The translations under genes were made by a program, and so were the position numbers. Of a stretch of DNA of 64,000 nt, positions 1 through 9,392 are shown one piece after another; positions within the stretch are counted from its first letter, which is position 1; each line of letters opens with the position of its first letter. The notes beneath the pieces were generated by a model. That model ran no database searches and was not told the origin of the DNA. It worked only from the letters and a program-made list of their open reading frames with translations. The stretch is from Bacillus sp. MM2020_4 (GTDB taxonomy: Bacteria; Bacillota; Bacilli; Bacillales; Cytobacillaceae). Location of the stretch: the NCBI RefSeq assembly GCF_011250555.1, contig NZ_JAANMZ010000010.1, positions 1 through 64,000 of the forward strand. The letters are read 5' to 3'.

Positions 1-21
1 TTAACTTCAGTGGAAATTATT

Positions 22-50
22 GTATAAGATTATTATTTTTGGAAAAAATG
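22..50 (+). promoter_or_regulatory. Candidate sigma-F/sigma-G promoter of dacF
   Basis: A GTATA box at 22-26 is followed after 14 bases by GGAAAAAATG at 41-50. This fits the forespore sigma-F pattern GYWTA with GGnRAnAnTR, though the spacer is about one base short. The family gene dacF is sigma-F dependent in B. subtilis. The assignment is by pattern only. Confidence 0.5.
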
Positions 51-79
51 GAGGCTATACAGAATGGAGGGTTATGTGA

Positions 80-1252
80 ATGAAACGATTTGTTACTTTA
101 TTAGTGACATCTTTATTACTTACAAGTTTATGGAGTCCATCTGCTTTTGCTGCTGAGGAAAAAAAGGGTACGGATATCGTCAGCAATGTTAAATCCGCTA
201 TTTTAATTGAACGTGATACTGGTACAGTGCTTTATGAGAAAAATAGTAATGAGGAGCTGCCGCCAGCGAGCATGACCAAAATCATGACGATGCTCTTAAT
301 AATGGAGGCATTGGATCAAGGAAAGCTAAGATGGGATGAAAAGGTCCGTGCCAGTGAATATGCAGCCTCAATGGGCGGCTCACAAATCTTTCTTGAGCCA
401 GGCGAAGAAATGACAACGAAAGAAATGTTAAGAGGAATTGCGATTGGTTCTGGAAATGATGCTTCTGTTGCCATGGCCGAAAAAATTGCAGGTTCCGAAG
501 AAGCCTTTGTTGATATGATGAACGAGAAGGCAAAAGAACTAGGTTTAAAGCATACGATCTTCAAAAATACGACCGGACTTCCTGTGAGTGGGCATTATAG
601 CACGGCAGCGGATATGGCTGTGATGGCAAAAGAGCTTCTGAAATATGAGGACATTACCAAATTCACAGGTATGTATGAAGCGTATCTTCGTGAAAATACA
701 GATAAAAAATTCTGGCTTGTCAATACAAATAAACTAGTCCGATTCTACCCTGGTGTAGATGGTCTAAAAACGGGCTTTACCGCAGAAGCAAAATACTGCT
801 TAACGGCAACAGCACAAAAAGATGGCATGCGTGTCATTGCTGTTGTTTTTGGAGCTCCGACCTCAAAGGAACGAAATGCGCAAGTAACCAAAATGCTTAA
901 TTACGCCTTTGCCCAATATCAAACACATCCCATGTTTAAGCGGAATCAAACAATTGGTCAAGCAAAAATTAGTAAAGGGAAAGAAAAGTCAGTCAGGGCT
1001 GTGACAAGTGAACCACTTTCATTGTTAACCAAAAAAGGTGAAAAGACTGAGGATGTGAAACAAAAAATTGTCCTCCAAAAAAATCTAAATGCTCCGATTA
1101 AGAAGGGTGACAAAGTTGGCTCGATTAAGCTCGTTAAGGACGGAAAAGTCATTCTTGAAAGCCCATTAGTAGCAGATAAGGATATCAAAGAAGCCGGATG
1201 GTGGACATTATATAAACGATCTTTTGGGATGTTTACCAAGGCAGGTAAGTAA
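80..1252 (+). CDS. dacF: D-alanyl-D-alanine carboxypeptidase DacF (penicillin-binding protein)
   Basis: This is a secreted DD-carboxypeptidase that trims the terminal D-Ala from peptidoglycan stem peptides in the forespore and so affects cortex cross-linking. The 390-residue product has a signal peptide ending near SAFA-A (about residue 24). All three penicillin-binding motifs are present: SMTK at 64-67, SGN at 124-126 and KTG at 230-232. A C-terminal beta-rich domain and a basic amphipathic tail fit the S11 peptidase family. GGAGG at 67-71 precedes the ATG. It lies directly upstream of spoIIA, as in B. subtilis, which separates it from the paralogue dacB found at 13.8 kb. Confidence 0.95.
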   Translation: MKRFVTLLVTSLLLTSLWSPSAFAAEEKKGTDIVSNVKSAILIERDTGTVLYEKNSNEELPPASMTKIMTMLLIMEALDQGKLRWDEKVRASEYAASMGGSQIFLEPGEEMTTKEMLRGIAIGSGNDASVAMAEKIAGSEEAFVDMMNEKAKELGLKHTIFKNTTGLPVSGHYSTAADMAVMAKELLKYEDITKFTGMYEAYLRENTDKKFWLVNTNKLVRFYPGVDGLKTGFTAEAKYCLTATAQKDGMRVIAVVFGAPTSKERNAQVTKMLNYAFAQYQTHPMFKRNQTIGQAKISKGKEKSVRAVTSEPLSLLTKKGEKTEDVKQKIVLQKNLNAPIKKGDKVGSIKLVKDGKVILESPLVADKDIKEAGWWTLYKRSFGMFTKAGK

Positions 1253-1326
1253 ACAGTCGCAGCATGTCGAAACCTAAACGATCACGACTATTTTTAGCGA
1301 AATAAGACTAGTTTTGTATTGGTAGA

Positions 1327-1353
1327 AGGATATTACCGTTTGCTAAGCGAATT
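1327..1353 (+). promoter_or_regulatory. Candidate sigma-H promoter of the spoIIA operon
   Basis: AGGATAT at 1327-1333 resembles the sigma-H -35 box and GAATT at 1349-1353 the -10 core, about 15 bases apart. spoIIA is transcribed from a sigma-H promoter in B. subtilis, in this same dacF-spoIIAA gap. Confidence 0.5.
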
Positions 1354-1387
1354 GACTCACTATACCAGATTAAGGAGGCCGGGGATA

Positions 1388-1738
1388 GTGAGTCTTATTA
1401 TTGATATAGAAACTAAACATGATGTCTTATGTATTCGCTTAAGTGGTGAGTTAGATCACCATACAGCGGATGAACTCCGCGAAAAAGCGACAGCGGTCAT
1501 TGAAAAAAATAATATACGTCATATTGTCTTGAATCTAGAACACCTTTCTTTCATGGATAGCTCTGGATTAGGGGTTATTTTAGGAAGATATAAACAAATA
1601 AAACAAGTGCACGGTGAAATGGTCGTTTGTGCAATTTCCCCTGCAATACAAAGACTATTCGATTTGTCAGGTCTATTTAAAATTATTAAAATGGAGCCGA
1701 CTGAGGAATTTGCATTGCAAAGATTGGGGGTGGCCTGA
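1388..1738 (+). CDS. spoIIAA: Anti-sigma F factor antagonist SpoIIAA
   Basis: SpoIIAA is the STAS-domain protein that, when unphosphorylated, binds SpoIIAB and frees sigma F in the forespore. I chose the GTG at 1388 because AAGGAGG at 1372-1378 sits 9 bases upstream and because the family protein begins at this point, giving 116 residues (B. subtilis has 117). A longer frame opens at TTG 1319 but would run through the promoter. The phosphorylatable serine is Ser58 in the MDSSGLG motif (56-62). The stop abuts the spoIIAB ATG, consistent with translational coupling. Confidence 0.95.
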   Translation: MSLIIDIETKHDVLCIRLSGELDHHTADELREKATAVIEKNNIRHIVLNLEHLSFMDSSGLGVILGRYKQIKQVHGEMVVCAISPAIQRLFDLSGLFKIIKMEPTEEFALQRLGVA

Positions 1739-2179
1739 ATGAAGAATGAAATGAACCTTCAATTCAGTGCATTAAGTCAAAATGAGTCGTTTGCCCGTGT
1801 AACTGTTGCTGCCTTTATTGCCCAGCTTGATCCGACAATGGATGAGTTGACAGAAATAAAAACAGTTGTTTCAGAAGCCGTGACCAATGCGATTATTCAT
1901 GGTTATGAAAATGATCCAAATGGAATGGTGCACATTCATGTTTCCATTGAGGATACTCTGATTGAAATGACCGTTAAGGATGATGGTTTTGGTATTAAAG
2001 ATGTGGAGGAAGCTCGTCAGCCATTATTTACAACGAAACCGGATTTGGAACGGTCCGGTATGGGATTCACCATCATGGAAAATTTCATGGATGAGGTAGA
2101 GGTTCATACACAGCCAGGTCGAGGAACCGAGGTTAGATTACGGAAGCATTTAAATTCCAGCAAAATGCTTTGCAATTAA
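1739..2179 (+). CDS. spoIIAB: Anti-sigma F factor / serine kinase SpoIIAB
   Basis: SpoIIAB holds sigma F inactive in an ATP-bound complex and phosphorylates SpoIIAA. The 146-residue protein carries the GHKL ATP-binding fold: N-box with Glu46 and Asn50 ([12 protein letters not shown]), G1 box DDGFGI at 81-86, the mobile lid TTKPDLERS and G2 box GMGF near 107-110. Length and sequence closely match the B. subtilis protein. It starts directly after the spoIIAA stop, with GGGG at 1727-1730 as ribosome binding site, and sigF follows after 12 bases. Confidence 0.97.
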   Translation: MKNEMNLQFSALSQNESFARVTVAAFIAQLDPTMDELTEIKTVVSEAVTNAIIHGYENDPNGMVHIHVSIEDTLIEMTVKDDGFGIKDVEEARQPLFTTKPDLERSGMGFTIMENFMDEVEVHTQPGRGTEVRLRKHLNSSKMLCN

Positions 2180-2191
2180 GGAGACTTGCCA

Positions 2192-2950
2192 ATGGATGTG
2201 GAGGTCAAGAACGAAAAAAGTCAAACGTATTTAAAGGATCATGAAGTGAAAGAGCTCATTAAAAAGAGCCAAGAGGGAGACCAAAAAGCAAGAGATTTAA
2301 TTGTTGAAAAAAATATGCGGCTCGTCTGGTCTGTAGTCCAACGGTTTCTTAATAGGGGTTATGACCCGGATGACTTGTTCCAAATTGGCTGCATCGGATT
2401 ATTAAAATCAGTTGATAAGTTTGACCTTTCATATGATGTTAAGTTTTCCACCTATGCTGTACCGATGATCATTGGTGAAATTCAACGATTTATTCGTGAT
2501 GATGGAACCGTAAAGGTAAGCCGATCACTGAAAGAAATGGGCAATAAAATCCGAAAAGCAAAGGATGAATTATCAAAGATATTGGGCAGAATTCCGACAG
2601 TCAATGAAATTTCGGTACATTTGGATCTTTCGCCTGAGGATGTAATCCTTGCTCAAGAAGCAAGCCGAACACCTTCATCCATTCATGAAACAGTTTATGA
2701 AAACGACGGGGATCCAATTACATTGCTGGATCAAATTGATGACGGGAATGAAGGTAAATGGTTTGATAAAATTGCCTTAAAAGAAGCAATCCGGGAATTG
2801 GATGAACGGGAAAGACTTATTGTTTATTTGCGTTATTATAAGGATCAAACCCAATCTGAAGTAGCCCTGAGGCTGGGGATTTCCCAGGTTCAAGTATCAA
2901 GATTGGAAAAAAAGATTTTACAACAAATGAAAGACCGTATGGATCTCTAA
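2192..2950 (+). CDS. sigF: RNA polymerase sigma factor SigF
   Basis: Sigma F is the first forespore-specific sigma factor. The ATG at 2192 was preferred over the upstream TTG at 2186 because AAGGAGA at 2178-2184 is spaced 7 bases away and family proteins start MDVEVK. The 252-residue product has regions 2.1-2.4 (RLVWSVVQRF through STYAVPMIIGEIQRF), a region 3 segment and a region 4.2 helix-turn-helix (SEVALRLGISQVQVSRLEK). It is the third gene of the spoIIA operon and is followed by a strong terminator. Confidence 0.97.
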   Translation: MDVEVKNEKSQTYLKDHEVKELIKKSQEGDQKARDLIVEKNMRLVWSVVQRFLNRGYDPDDLFQIGCIGLLKSVDKFDLSYDVKFSTYAVPMIIGEIQRFIRDDGTVKVSRSLKEMGNKIRKAKDELSKILGRIPTVNEISVHLDLSPEDVILAQEASRTPSSIHETVYENDGDPITLLDQIDDGNEGKWFDKIALKEAIRELDERERLIVYLRYYKDQTQSEVALRLGISQVQVSRLEKKILQQMKDRMDL

Positions 2951-2965
2951 TCCATACGGTTTTTT
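2935..2965 (+). terminator. Rho-independent terminator after sigF
   Basis: A perfect 9-bp stem CCGTATGGA / TCCATACGG (2935-2943 and 2951-2959) is followed by six T residues. The stem starts inside the last sigF codons. Confidence 0.92.
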
Positions 2966-2974
2966 CATTTTCAT

Positions 2975-3004
2975 ACATGAACCTACACCCTATTAAACAT
3001 ACTA
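2975..3004 (+). promoter_or_regulatory. Candidate sigma-G promoter of the spoVA operon
   Basis: CATACTA at 2998-3004 is a perfect match to the sigma-G -10 pattern CATNHTA. ACATG at 2975-2979 is a near match to the -35 pattern GHATR, with an 18-base spacer. spoVA is a sigma-G operon in B. subtilis. Confidence 0.55.
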
Positions 3005-3041
3005 CATATACAAGGAAAACACTGTTTGGGAAGTGAATGTT

Positions 3042-3665
3042 TTGGAAAATACAGTTTACATCCGCATGCGGAATCGAGTCCAATCCGCACCGGAAGAAAA
3101 AGTTTTACTAAAGGATGTTGCCCAAATCATTGCCCCGGAAGAAATCCTAGCAAATTTAAACTCAATGATGATTCATCAATTAACTACTAAGGACCGGAAT
3201 ATTGTGGTTATAGATGTGATGAAAGTCATCAAATTGATCGTTAAAACGTTTGGGGATTTGGAAGTTCAAACTATTGGTCCTGCACAAACGATTATTGAAG
3301 TAACGTTTAAAAAGAAAGGTGTTTCTATTCCTTTTTTTCTTTTAATATGGTTTCTGCTATTTTTTGGTTCAGCAATGGCAATTATGAATTTTCATGATGA
3401 TGTGAGTATGAGAAGTGTGCATGAGAAAATCTATACCATCATAACGGGTGAGAAAGAAGCAAAGCCACTACTTTTTCAAATTCCTTATTCCATTGGTTTA
3501 GGTCTAGGAATGATTCTTTTCTTTAATCATGTTTTTAAGAAGAGAATCAATGAGGAACCCAGTCCACTTGAAGTAGAAATGTTTAATTATCAATTGGATT
3601 TAGATAATTATGTGATTATCCATGAAAATAAGGAAAGTATGAAAAAACTAAATGACGACGATTAA
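3042..3665 (+). CDS. spoVAA: Stage V sporulation protein SpoVAA
   Basis: SpoVAA is a membrane component of the SpoVA channel that moves Ca-dipicolinic acid into the forespore and out again at germination. The start is TTG 3042: GGGAAG at 3028-3033 is a suitable ribosome binding site, and the resulting N-terminus MENTVYIRMR aligns with the family start. A GTG at 3033 would sit on the ribosome binding site. The 207-residue protein has a soluble N-terminal part and two membrane spans, about 98-115 and 148-165, followed by the conserved tail EEPSPLEVEMFNYQLD. It overlaps spoVAB by 14 bases. Confidence 0.93.
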   Translation: MENTVYIRMRNRVQSAPEEKVLLKDVAQIIAPEEILANLNSMMIHQLTTKDRNIVVIDVMKVIKLIVKTFGDLEVQTIGPAQTIIEVTFKKKGVSIPFFLLIWFLLFFGSAMAIMNFHDDVSMRSVHEKIYTIITGEKEAKPLLFQIPYSIGLGLGMILFFNHVFKKRINEEPSPLEVEMFNYQLDLDNYVIIHENKESMKKLNDDD

Positions 3666-4077
3666 AATTTTGGCTGTTCTTTTTTTAGGTTTAGCAAGTG
3701 GATTGACGGTTGGTTCAGGTTTTGTGGCATTCCTTACAGTACTTGGGGTGATACCAAGACTGATGCAGCTAAGCAAAACAATGAAAATGATTCACCAGTA
3801 TGAATGGGCTGTTGTTATTGGTGCTTTGACAGGGGTATTATCAAGCCTTAGGGATCCTGCATTACATATTTCATCGTTTTTTTTGATTCCATTAGGCATT
3901 ACTGGTGGGATATTTGTAGGTATGATGGCGGCAGCACTAACTGAGGTGCTAAATGTCCTGCCAATTCTTGTGAAAAGAATCAGGCTGGATGGACAAATAA
4001 TCATTTTAATCATGGCAATCGTATTCGGAAAAATATTTGGTGCTATTTTTCAATGGCTATATTTTGTTCATCATTAA
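3652..4077 (+). CDS. spoVAB: Stage V sporulation protein SpoVAB
   Basis: This is a 141-residue integral membrane protein with about four hydrophobic segments, equal in length to B. subtilis SpoVAB and in the same position after spoVAA. It is thought to form part of the DPA transport complex in the inner spore membrane. Its ATG lies inside the end of spoVAA, and the next gene is spoVAEa rather than spoVAC, which departs from the usual seven-gene operon. Confidence 0.9.
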   Translation: MTTIKILAVLFLGLASGLTVGSGFVAFLTVLGVIPRLMQLSKTMKMIHQYEWAVVIGALTGVLSSLRDPALHISSFFLIPLGITGGIFVGMMAAALTEVLNVLPILVKRIRLDGQIIILIMAIVFGKIFGAIFQWLYFVHH

Positions 4078-4106
4078 AAGGGTTTGACATGAAAGGACAT
4101 CAAAGT

Positions 4107-4685
4107 ATGAGCAAACGGAGGCGCGTTATTTTAGTTACAGACGGTGATGATTATGCAAAAAGAGCTATTGAGCATGTTGCACATGAGATCGGCGGGCGAT
4201 GCATTTCCAGTTCTCATGGAAATCCGACAACATTATCGGGTCCAGAAATCGTTAAATTAATTAAACAAGCGGCACATGACCCCATATTAGTAATGTTTGA
4301 TGATAGCGGCATCGTGGGGGAAGGGGCAGGCGAATCCGCATTGAAATATGTTGCATTACATAAGGATATTGAAGTTCTGGGGGTCATTGCAGTTGCTGCA
4401 AAATCAAGACATGAGGAATGGTCAAGGGTCGATATAAGTATCGATCGCGATGGAGAGGTTACATCCTATGGGGTAGATAAGTTTGGTATAGCAGAACTGG
4501 AAATTGGGAGAATAAATGGAGATACCGTTTATTGTCTTGATGAATTGGATGTGCCCATTGTCGTAGGTGTTGGTGATATTGGCAAAATGGCAAGACACGA
4601 TTCCTATAAAATTGGGTCACCGATCACGAAAAAAGCAGTGGAATTAATTCTTGAAAGGAGTGGTTTCCATGACGGTCAAAAATGA
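4107..4685 (+). CDS. spoVAEa: Stage V sporulation protein AE, soluble subunit (SpoVAEa)
   Basis: This is a soluble 192-residue protein with conserved [12 protein letters not shown] at the start, FDDSG..GEGAGE near residues 73-84, and [12 protein letters not shown] and GDIGKM in the second half. It matches the spoVAEa product of B. subtilis, a non-membrane SpoVA member of unclear role. The ATG at 4107 is preceded by AAAGGA at 4092-4097, and upstream in-frame codons belong to the spoVAB region. It overlaps spoVAF by 17 bases. The genes spoVAC, spoVAD and spoVAEb, which normally lie before it, are absent here. Confidence 0.92.
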   Translation: MSKRRRVILVTDGDDYAKRAIEHVAHEIGGRCISSSHGNPTTLSGPEIVKLIKQAAHDPILVMFDDSGIVGEGAGESALKYVALHKDIEVLGVIAVAAKSRHEEWSRVDISIDRDGEVTSYGVDKFGIAELEIGRINGDTVYCLDELDVPIVVGVGDIGKMARHDSYKIGSPITKKAVELILERSGFHDGQK

Positions 4686-6159
4686 ACAAGATTGGCCAAT
4701 CCCGGAATCTGTGAATGAAATTGAAAATTATATGAAACAACGGGTGGGACTCGGGGTAAGCTTTGATATCGGGATTAGGAAGTTGAAAATTCTAAAGAAA
4801 GATGTCCATATCTATTATGTTAATGGGTTATGTGATTCACTATATATCATTCAGTTAATTGAAGAATTAGTAGAAATCAATGATCATGAAAAATTATCAA
4901 CGGACATATTTAAAGTTATTGATAATAGGCTTGTTAATCAATCGGTTGAACGGGTTACAACGCTTGATAAAATTGTCGTTCAAGTTTTGTCCGGGTTAAT
5001 TGCAGTAGTAATTGAGGGGGAAAATACAGCCCTTGTTATCGACGTTAGAAGCTATCCAGGGAGGTCGCCACAAGAACCTGATACTGAAAAGGTTGTTCGC
5101 GGTGCTCGTGATGGATTTGTTGAAAACATTGTGCTTAATACGGCTCTAACAAGAAGAAGAATCCGGGACGAACGATTGCGCTTTGAAATGTTTAAAGTGG
5201 GGGTTCGATCGAAAACGGATGTAGCGTTAGGTTATTTAGAAGATGTGGCAGACGCAGAATTACTAAATATTCTCAGAAAAGAACTTCAGGCTATTGATGT
5301 GGATGGCATTCCAATGGCAGATAAGACGATTGAGGAGTTTATTGTGAAACAAGGCTGGAATCCCTTTCCGTTGGTTAGATATACGGAAAGAGCAGATGTA
5401 GCTGCGGCACATATTTTAGAGGGGCATGTCATAATTTTTTGTGATACATCTCCAAGTGTCATTATTGCACCTGCTACCTATTTCCATCATGTACAGCATG
5501 CGGAGGAATTCCGGGAATCACCGGCAATGGGGACGTTTGTCCGATGGACACGGTTTTTAGGTGTCTTAGCATCGATTGCCTTACTTCCTTTATGGTTATT
5601 GTTTGTACTGGAGCCTTCCTTATTACCTGAAAAGGTATCCTTTATTGGGCCAAATGAACAAACCAATATTCCGGTAGTTGTTCAATTAATACTAGCCGAT
5701 TTTGGGATTGAATTTTTAAGAATGGCAGCCATACATACCCCAACGCCATTATCAACAGCAATGGGCTTAATTGCAGCGGTATTGATTGGTCAAATTGCGA
5801 TTGATGTGGGTTTATTTGTGCCGGAGGTCATTCTTTATGTTGCTGTGTCTGGGATTGGTACATTTACGACCCCAAGCTATGAGTTAGGTGTGGCCAATAA
5901 AATGGCTAGAATGGCTTTAGTGATTTTAGTAGCTATATTCCATACACCTGGCTTTATTATTGGTAGTACTTTATTATTCTTATTTGTTGTTAAAATGCGT
6001 GCCCTTAATACACCATACTTCTGGCCGTTTCTCCCGTTTGAACCAAAAGGATTTATGCAGATTGTCTTCCGAAGGGCAATTCCAGGTTCACTCTTAAGAC
6101 CAAGTATCGTGCACCCTCGAAATCGTTTCCGACAGCCTCCTGGGGCGAATGAGAAATAA
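4669..6159 (+). CDS. spoVAF: Stage V sporulation protein AF (GerA-family membrane protein)
   Basis: SpoVAF belongs to the GerA A-subunit family of germinant receptors and is the last gene of the spoVA operon. The 496-residue protein has a large soluble N-terminal half containing the conserved [19 protein letters not shown] motif, then about five membrane spans (roughly residues 290-450) and a basic cytoplasmic tail. AAAGGAG at 4654-4660 places the start at ATG 4669. The usual family length is about 490 residues, so the gene appears intact. Confidence 0.95.
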   Translation: MTVKNEQDWPIPESVNEIENYMKQRVGLGVSFDIGIRKLKILKKDVHIYYVNGLCDSLYIIQLIEELVEINDHEKLSTDIFKVIDNRLVNQSVERVTTLDKIVVQVLSGLIAVVIEGENTALVIDVRSYPGRSPQEPDTEKVVRGARDGFVENIVLNTALTRRRIRDERLRFEMFKVGVRSKTDVALGYLEDVADAELLNILRKELQAIDVDGIPMADKTIEEFIVKQGWNPFPLVRYTERADVAAAHILEGHVIIFCDTSPSVIIAPATYFHHVQHAEEFRESPAMGTFVRWTRFLGVLASIALLPLWLLFVLEPSLLPEKVSFIGPNEQTNIPVVVQLILADFGIEFLRMAAIHTPTPLSTAMGLIAAVLIGQIAIDVGLFVPEVILYVAVSGIGTFTTPSYELGVANKMARMALVILVAIFHTPGFIIGSTLLFLFVVKMRALNTPYFWPFLPFEPKGFMQIVFRRAIPGSLLRPSIVHPRNRFRQPPGANEK

Positions 6160-6221
6160 TTGCGGTTTTTTTACAGTTATGCTAAAGTAATTTTAATTAA
6201 ATAAAGGGATAAAGGATTAAA

Positions 6222-6258
6222 AATAGGCAGTATCTTATGGAGATTCTGTCTATTTATT
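6222..6258 (+). terminator. Possible terminator of the spoVA operon
   Basis: AATAGGCAG (6222-6230) pairs with CTGTCTATT (6246-6254) with one G-U pair, and an inner ATCT/AGAT extends the stem after one mismatch. The trailing tract is only TATTTATTTA, so termination strength is uncertain. Confidence 0.45.
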
Positions 6259-6312
6259 TATTATAATGGTCTACATAAACTATAGTGAGTTGTGCAGGAG
6301 AGAGGGAATAGA

Positions 6313-7617
6313 ATGTATTTTTACGGATCAACGGGTGTAAATAAAAACGGAAATTTGGAAATAGGCGGGGTGGATGCTGTTGAGTTAACACGGCAATTTG
6401 GAACGCCTCTATATGTATACGATGTTGCCTTAATGAGAGAAAGGGCGCGGGGCTTTAAAAAAACATTTGATGACCTAAATGTTAAGGCACAAGTCGCATA
6501 TGCAAGTAAAGCATTTTCGACTGTTGCGATGATCCAGTTAGCAGAAGAAGAGGGATTATCACTTGATGTCGTTTCAGGCGGCGAATTGTATACCGCAATT
6601 GTAGCCGGGTTTCCGGTAGAAAGAATACATTTTCATGGAAATAATAAAAGCCGCGAAGAATTAGAAATGGCTTTAAACCAAAGAATTGGTTGTATTGTGG
6701 TAGATAATTTTACAGAATTGGAACTTTTGAAAGCACTTTGCCATGAAAAAAATGTGAAGGTCAGTATCCTCTTGAGGGTTACTCCCGGAATAGAAGCACA
6801 TACCCATGACTATATTTTAACAGGTCAGGAGGATTCCAAATTTGGTTTTGACCTCCAAAACGGACAGGCAGAAGAGGCTTTAAAAGCAGCCATTCAGTTT
6901 GAATATTTTGATGTTCTTGGCCTTCATTGTCACATTGGATCTCAGATTTTTGAAACAACTGGTTTTTTACTTGCTGCAAAGAAAATTGTTGAAAAGATGG
7001 AATGCTGGAAGCATGAATTATCCTTCGAAGCAAGGGTGTTAAATCTTGGCGGAGGCTTCGGGATCCGCTATACAAAAGAGGATGAGCCGATCCAGCCATC
7101 ACAATATGTTAGTGAAATTATTACTGAAGTGAAAAGATTAACGGATCAGTACTCATTAACCATGCCGGAAATTTGGATTGAGCCTGGCCGGTCACTTGTC
7201 GGCGATGCGGGAATTACTCTTTACCAGGTGGGGTCTTCCAAAGAAGTTCCCGGTGTCAGAAAGTATCTAGCAGTTGATGGTGGAATGAGCGATAATATTC
7301 GTCCTGCACTTTATCAGGCAAAGTATGAAGCCGTTCTTGCTAATAAACCATTAGCGAAAGCAAATGAAACGGTCTCCATAGCCGGAAAATGCTGTGAATC
7401 TGGTGATATGTTAATCTGGGATTTACCACTGCCAGAAGCGGGTGAAGAGGATATCCTTGCCGTTTTCTGCACGGGTGCATACGGTTATTCTATGTCAAAC
7501 AACTATAACCGAATTCCACGTCCTGCAGTTGTATTTGTTGAAAACGGGAAAGCAACCCTAGTTGTAAAAAGAGAATCATATGAAGATTTAGTAAGATTAG
7601 ATTTACCGTTAAAATAA
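6313..7617 (+). CDS. lysA: Diaminopimelate decarboxylase LysA
   Basis: LysA catalyses the last step of lysine synthesis, decarboxylating meso-diaminopimelate with pyridoxal phosphate. The 434-residue protein has the PLP lysine Lys66 in VAYASKAF, HIGSQ at 207-211, the phosphate-binding glycine loop GGGFG at 246-250, and the C-terminal CCESGD and GAYGYSMSNNYN motifs of fold type III decarboxylases. ATG 6313 was chosen because family members start MF/MY at this point and GAGGG lies at 6301-6305. It stands as its own unit between spoVAF and the convergent ypuA. Confidence 0.97.
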   Translation: MYFYGSTGVNKNGNLEIGGVDAVELTRQFGTPLYVYDVALMRERARGFKKTFDDLNVKAQVAYASKAFSTVAMIQLAEEEGLSLDVVSGGELYTAIVAGFPVERIHFHGNNKSREELEMALNQRIGCIVVDNFTELELLKALCHEKNVKVSILLRVTPGIEAHTHDYILTGQEDSKFGFDLQNGQAEEALKAAIQFEYFDVLGLHCHIGSQIFETTGFLLAAKKIVEKMECWKHELSFEARVLNLGGGFGIRYTKEDEPIQPSQYVSEIITEVKRLTDQYSLTMPEIWIEPGRSLVGDAGITLYQVGSSKEVPGVRKYLAVDGGMSDNIRPALYQAKYEAVLANKPLAKANETVSIAGKCCESGDMLIWDLPLPEAGEEDILAVFCTGAYGYSMSNNYNRIPRPAVVFVENGKATLVVKRESYEDLVRLDLPLK

Positions 7618-7623
7618 GAAAAG

Positions 7624-7649
7624 GCTGTCGCAAACGCGGCAGCTTTTTT
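7624..7649. terminator. Terminator between convergent lysA and ypuA
   Basis: An 8-bp stem GCTGTCGC / GCGGCAGC with loop AAAC is followed by six T on the + strand. On the - strand the stem is followed by TTTTCTT, so it may serve both genes. Confidence 0.85.
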
Positions 7650-7656
7650 GGGTTAT

Positions 7657-8520
7657 TTAAGAAAAAATCGATTTAATGGCGTCAATCAGCCAGATAAAAA
7701 ATTGTTTAACTTTCTCTAAAAATCCTTGCCCCTTTTCAGAGTGAAGGAAGTTTGAAATCTTGTCTTTTGCTTTACTTAGCTGGTCACTAACCTGGTTCCA
7801 GTCAATGTTTAAATCCTTCAGTTTATTAAAAAAGTCAATCAGCCTTTGCATTTCATTGTCTGAAAGGGTAACATTTAAATCCTTTGCAGCTTGCTCTATA
7901 ATATTCCGTAATTCTTCATCATTTTTTGGCTTGTTTTTAGCCATCTCTTCTTTAACTTTTGCAATTAAGGCTGCAGCATTTTTTTCACCAATAGAATCGC
8001 CCAGTTTGGCTGTCTCCACCATCTCTTGGTTAGCGGCCTGTTTAACTTCTTCTGGAATGGTTTTATCGGCAGAAATTTCATATGCCTTGATAATTCCTGT
8101 TAGGGCCGCAGTTCCAGATACGGCAATCGGGGCAGTAATATAGATATTTGCATCTTTAACTCCAGCAGTTATCAAGGCATTCAAATACATTTCATCGGTG
8201 ACCCAGTTGATATTCTTTGTTTTTACCGTAATCCCGGAACCCTTTGGTGCGACGGTAATAGCTGAGGAAGAGATGGCCTTTGTTCCGATAAATGATTTTG
8301 CGACGTATTTGCCCAAATATTGATGTTCTTCTTGATTTGATACAGTTACAATTTGAACATCCGTAGGTGCTCCCATTTCTGCTAATAAATTATTTTTTTG
8401 CTCAGTGGTCAAATTTTCACCTAATGTGACAATCATATCTCCCTCAGCCATGTCTGCGAAACCACGGATAGGATGGAAGAATATGACTGTTAACACTAGA
8501 AGAATCATGATCTTTTTCAT
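7657..8520 (-). CDS. ypuA: Secreted DUF1002 protein YpuA
   Basis: A 287-residue exported protein with a signal peptide (MKKIMILL through about residue 22) and a DUF1002 domain over most of its length, ending in a hydrophobic, aromatic C-terminal helix. Its function is unknown. In B. subtilis ypuA belongs to the cell-envelope stress regulon of sigma M, and an ECF-type promoter lies upstream here. The start at 8520 is supported by AAGGAGG five to eleven bases before it; an upstream in-frame ATG at 8553 has no such site. It runs against lysA. Confidence 0.88.
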   Translation of the reverse strand: MKKIMILLVLTVIFFHPIRGFADMAEGDMIVTLGENLTTEQKNNLLAEMGAPTDVQIVTVSNQEEHQYLGKYVAKSFIGTKAISSSAITVAPKGSGITVKTKNINWVTDEMYLNALITAGVKDANIYITAPIAVSGTAALTGIIKAYEISADKTIPEEVKQAANQEMVETAKLGDSIGEKNAAALIAKVKEEMAKNKPKNDEELRNIIEQAAKDLNVTLSDNEMQRLIDFFNKLKDLNIDWNQVSDQLSKAKDKISNFLHSEKGQGFLEKVKQFFIWLIDAIKSIFS

Positions 8521-8586
8521 TGTTAGCCTCCTTGAAGTAATAACTCTAGTCAAACCTCTTTTATAATATAACCGAAACCACTAGTA

Positions 8587-8615
8587 TAAACGTACTTTTT
8601 AATCCGGAAGTTTCA
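8587..8615 (-). promoter_or_regulatory. Candidate ECF sigma promoter (sigma M type) of ypuA
   Basis: Reading the minus strand, TGAAAC (8615-8610) is followed by 17 bases and CGTT (8592-8589). This fits the ECF pattern TGAAAC-N16/17-CGTM except for the last base. ypuA is a known sigma-M target in B. subtilis. Confidence 0.55.
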
Positions 8616-8730
8616 TAGATTTGAAACGTTAATGGGAGAAATTGCAAAAATAACAAGATAAAATAGATTATTTTTGTTATTTGGTGTAGAATGGTGGTCA
8701 GGAATAAAGTTTTTTGGAGGAACATTTTTC

Positions 8731-8823
8731 ATGAAAAGAAATTGGGTATTATTTGGTATCCTTATCGGTATCTCTGTCATCTGGGGATTGATCTACTGGC
8801 TATTTGTTGTACCTAATCGGTAA
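8731..8823 (+). CDS. Small hydrophobic protein of 30 residues
   Basis: A short open frame encodes a 30-residue protein made almost entirely of one membrane span (GILIGISVIWGLIYWLF), with Lys and Arg at the N-terminal side. TTTGGAGG at 8713-8720 provides a strong ribosome binding site, 10 bases before the ATG. I do not recognise a family. Apart from this gene and the ypuA promoter, I see nothing definite in the 8521-8996 gap. Confidence 0.55.
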   Translation: MKRNWVLFGILIGISVIWGLIYWLFVVPNR

Positions 8824-8987
8824 TCTTATCCTGAAATTTGATGATTGTCTTATTTTTATGTATGATGGTGCATAGTGAAACACAATCAATTCAACTACAT
8901 ATAATGAATAAATGTTTAGTAATGATTATTCTGGAAAAATATTCTATTGTTAAACCAAGAAATTTATCGGTTTATTTCATATAATGA

Positions 8988-9347
<360 letters not shown>

Positions 9348-9360
9348 CTGGGGCCTATAA

Positions 9361-9392
9361 AAAGGCAGAAAATAGGTTTATTTTCTGCCTTT
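9361..9392. terminator. Bidirectional terminator between ribT and ypuF
   Basis: A perfect 14-bp stem (9361-9374 with 9379-9392) has A-rich and T-rich flanks on both sides. It separates two convergent genes and overlaps the ypuF stop codon. Confidence 0.85.

Noticed and set aside
1319-1387. N-terminal extension of spoIIAA from TTG 1319
   Set aside because: It would run through the candidate sigma-H promoter and the ribosome binding site, and family proteins start at GTG 1388.
7760-8143. Open frame on the + strand inside ypuA
   Set aside because: It is a Ser/Ala-rich shadow of the minus-strand gene, without start signals or homology.
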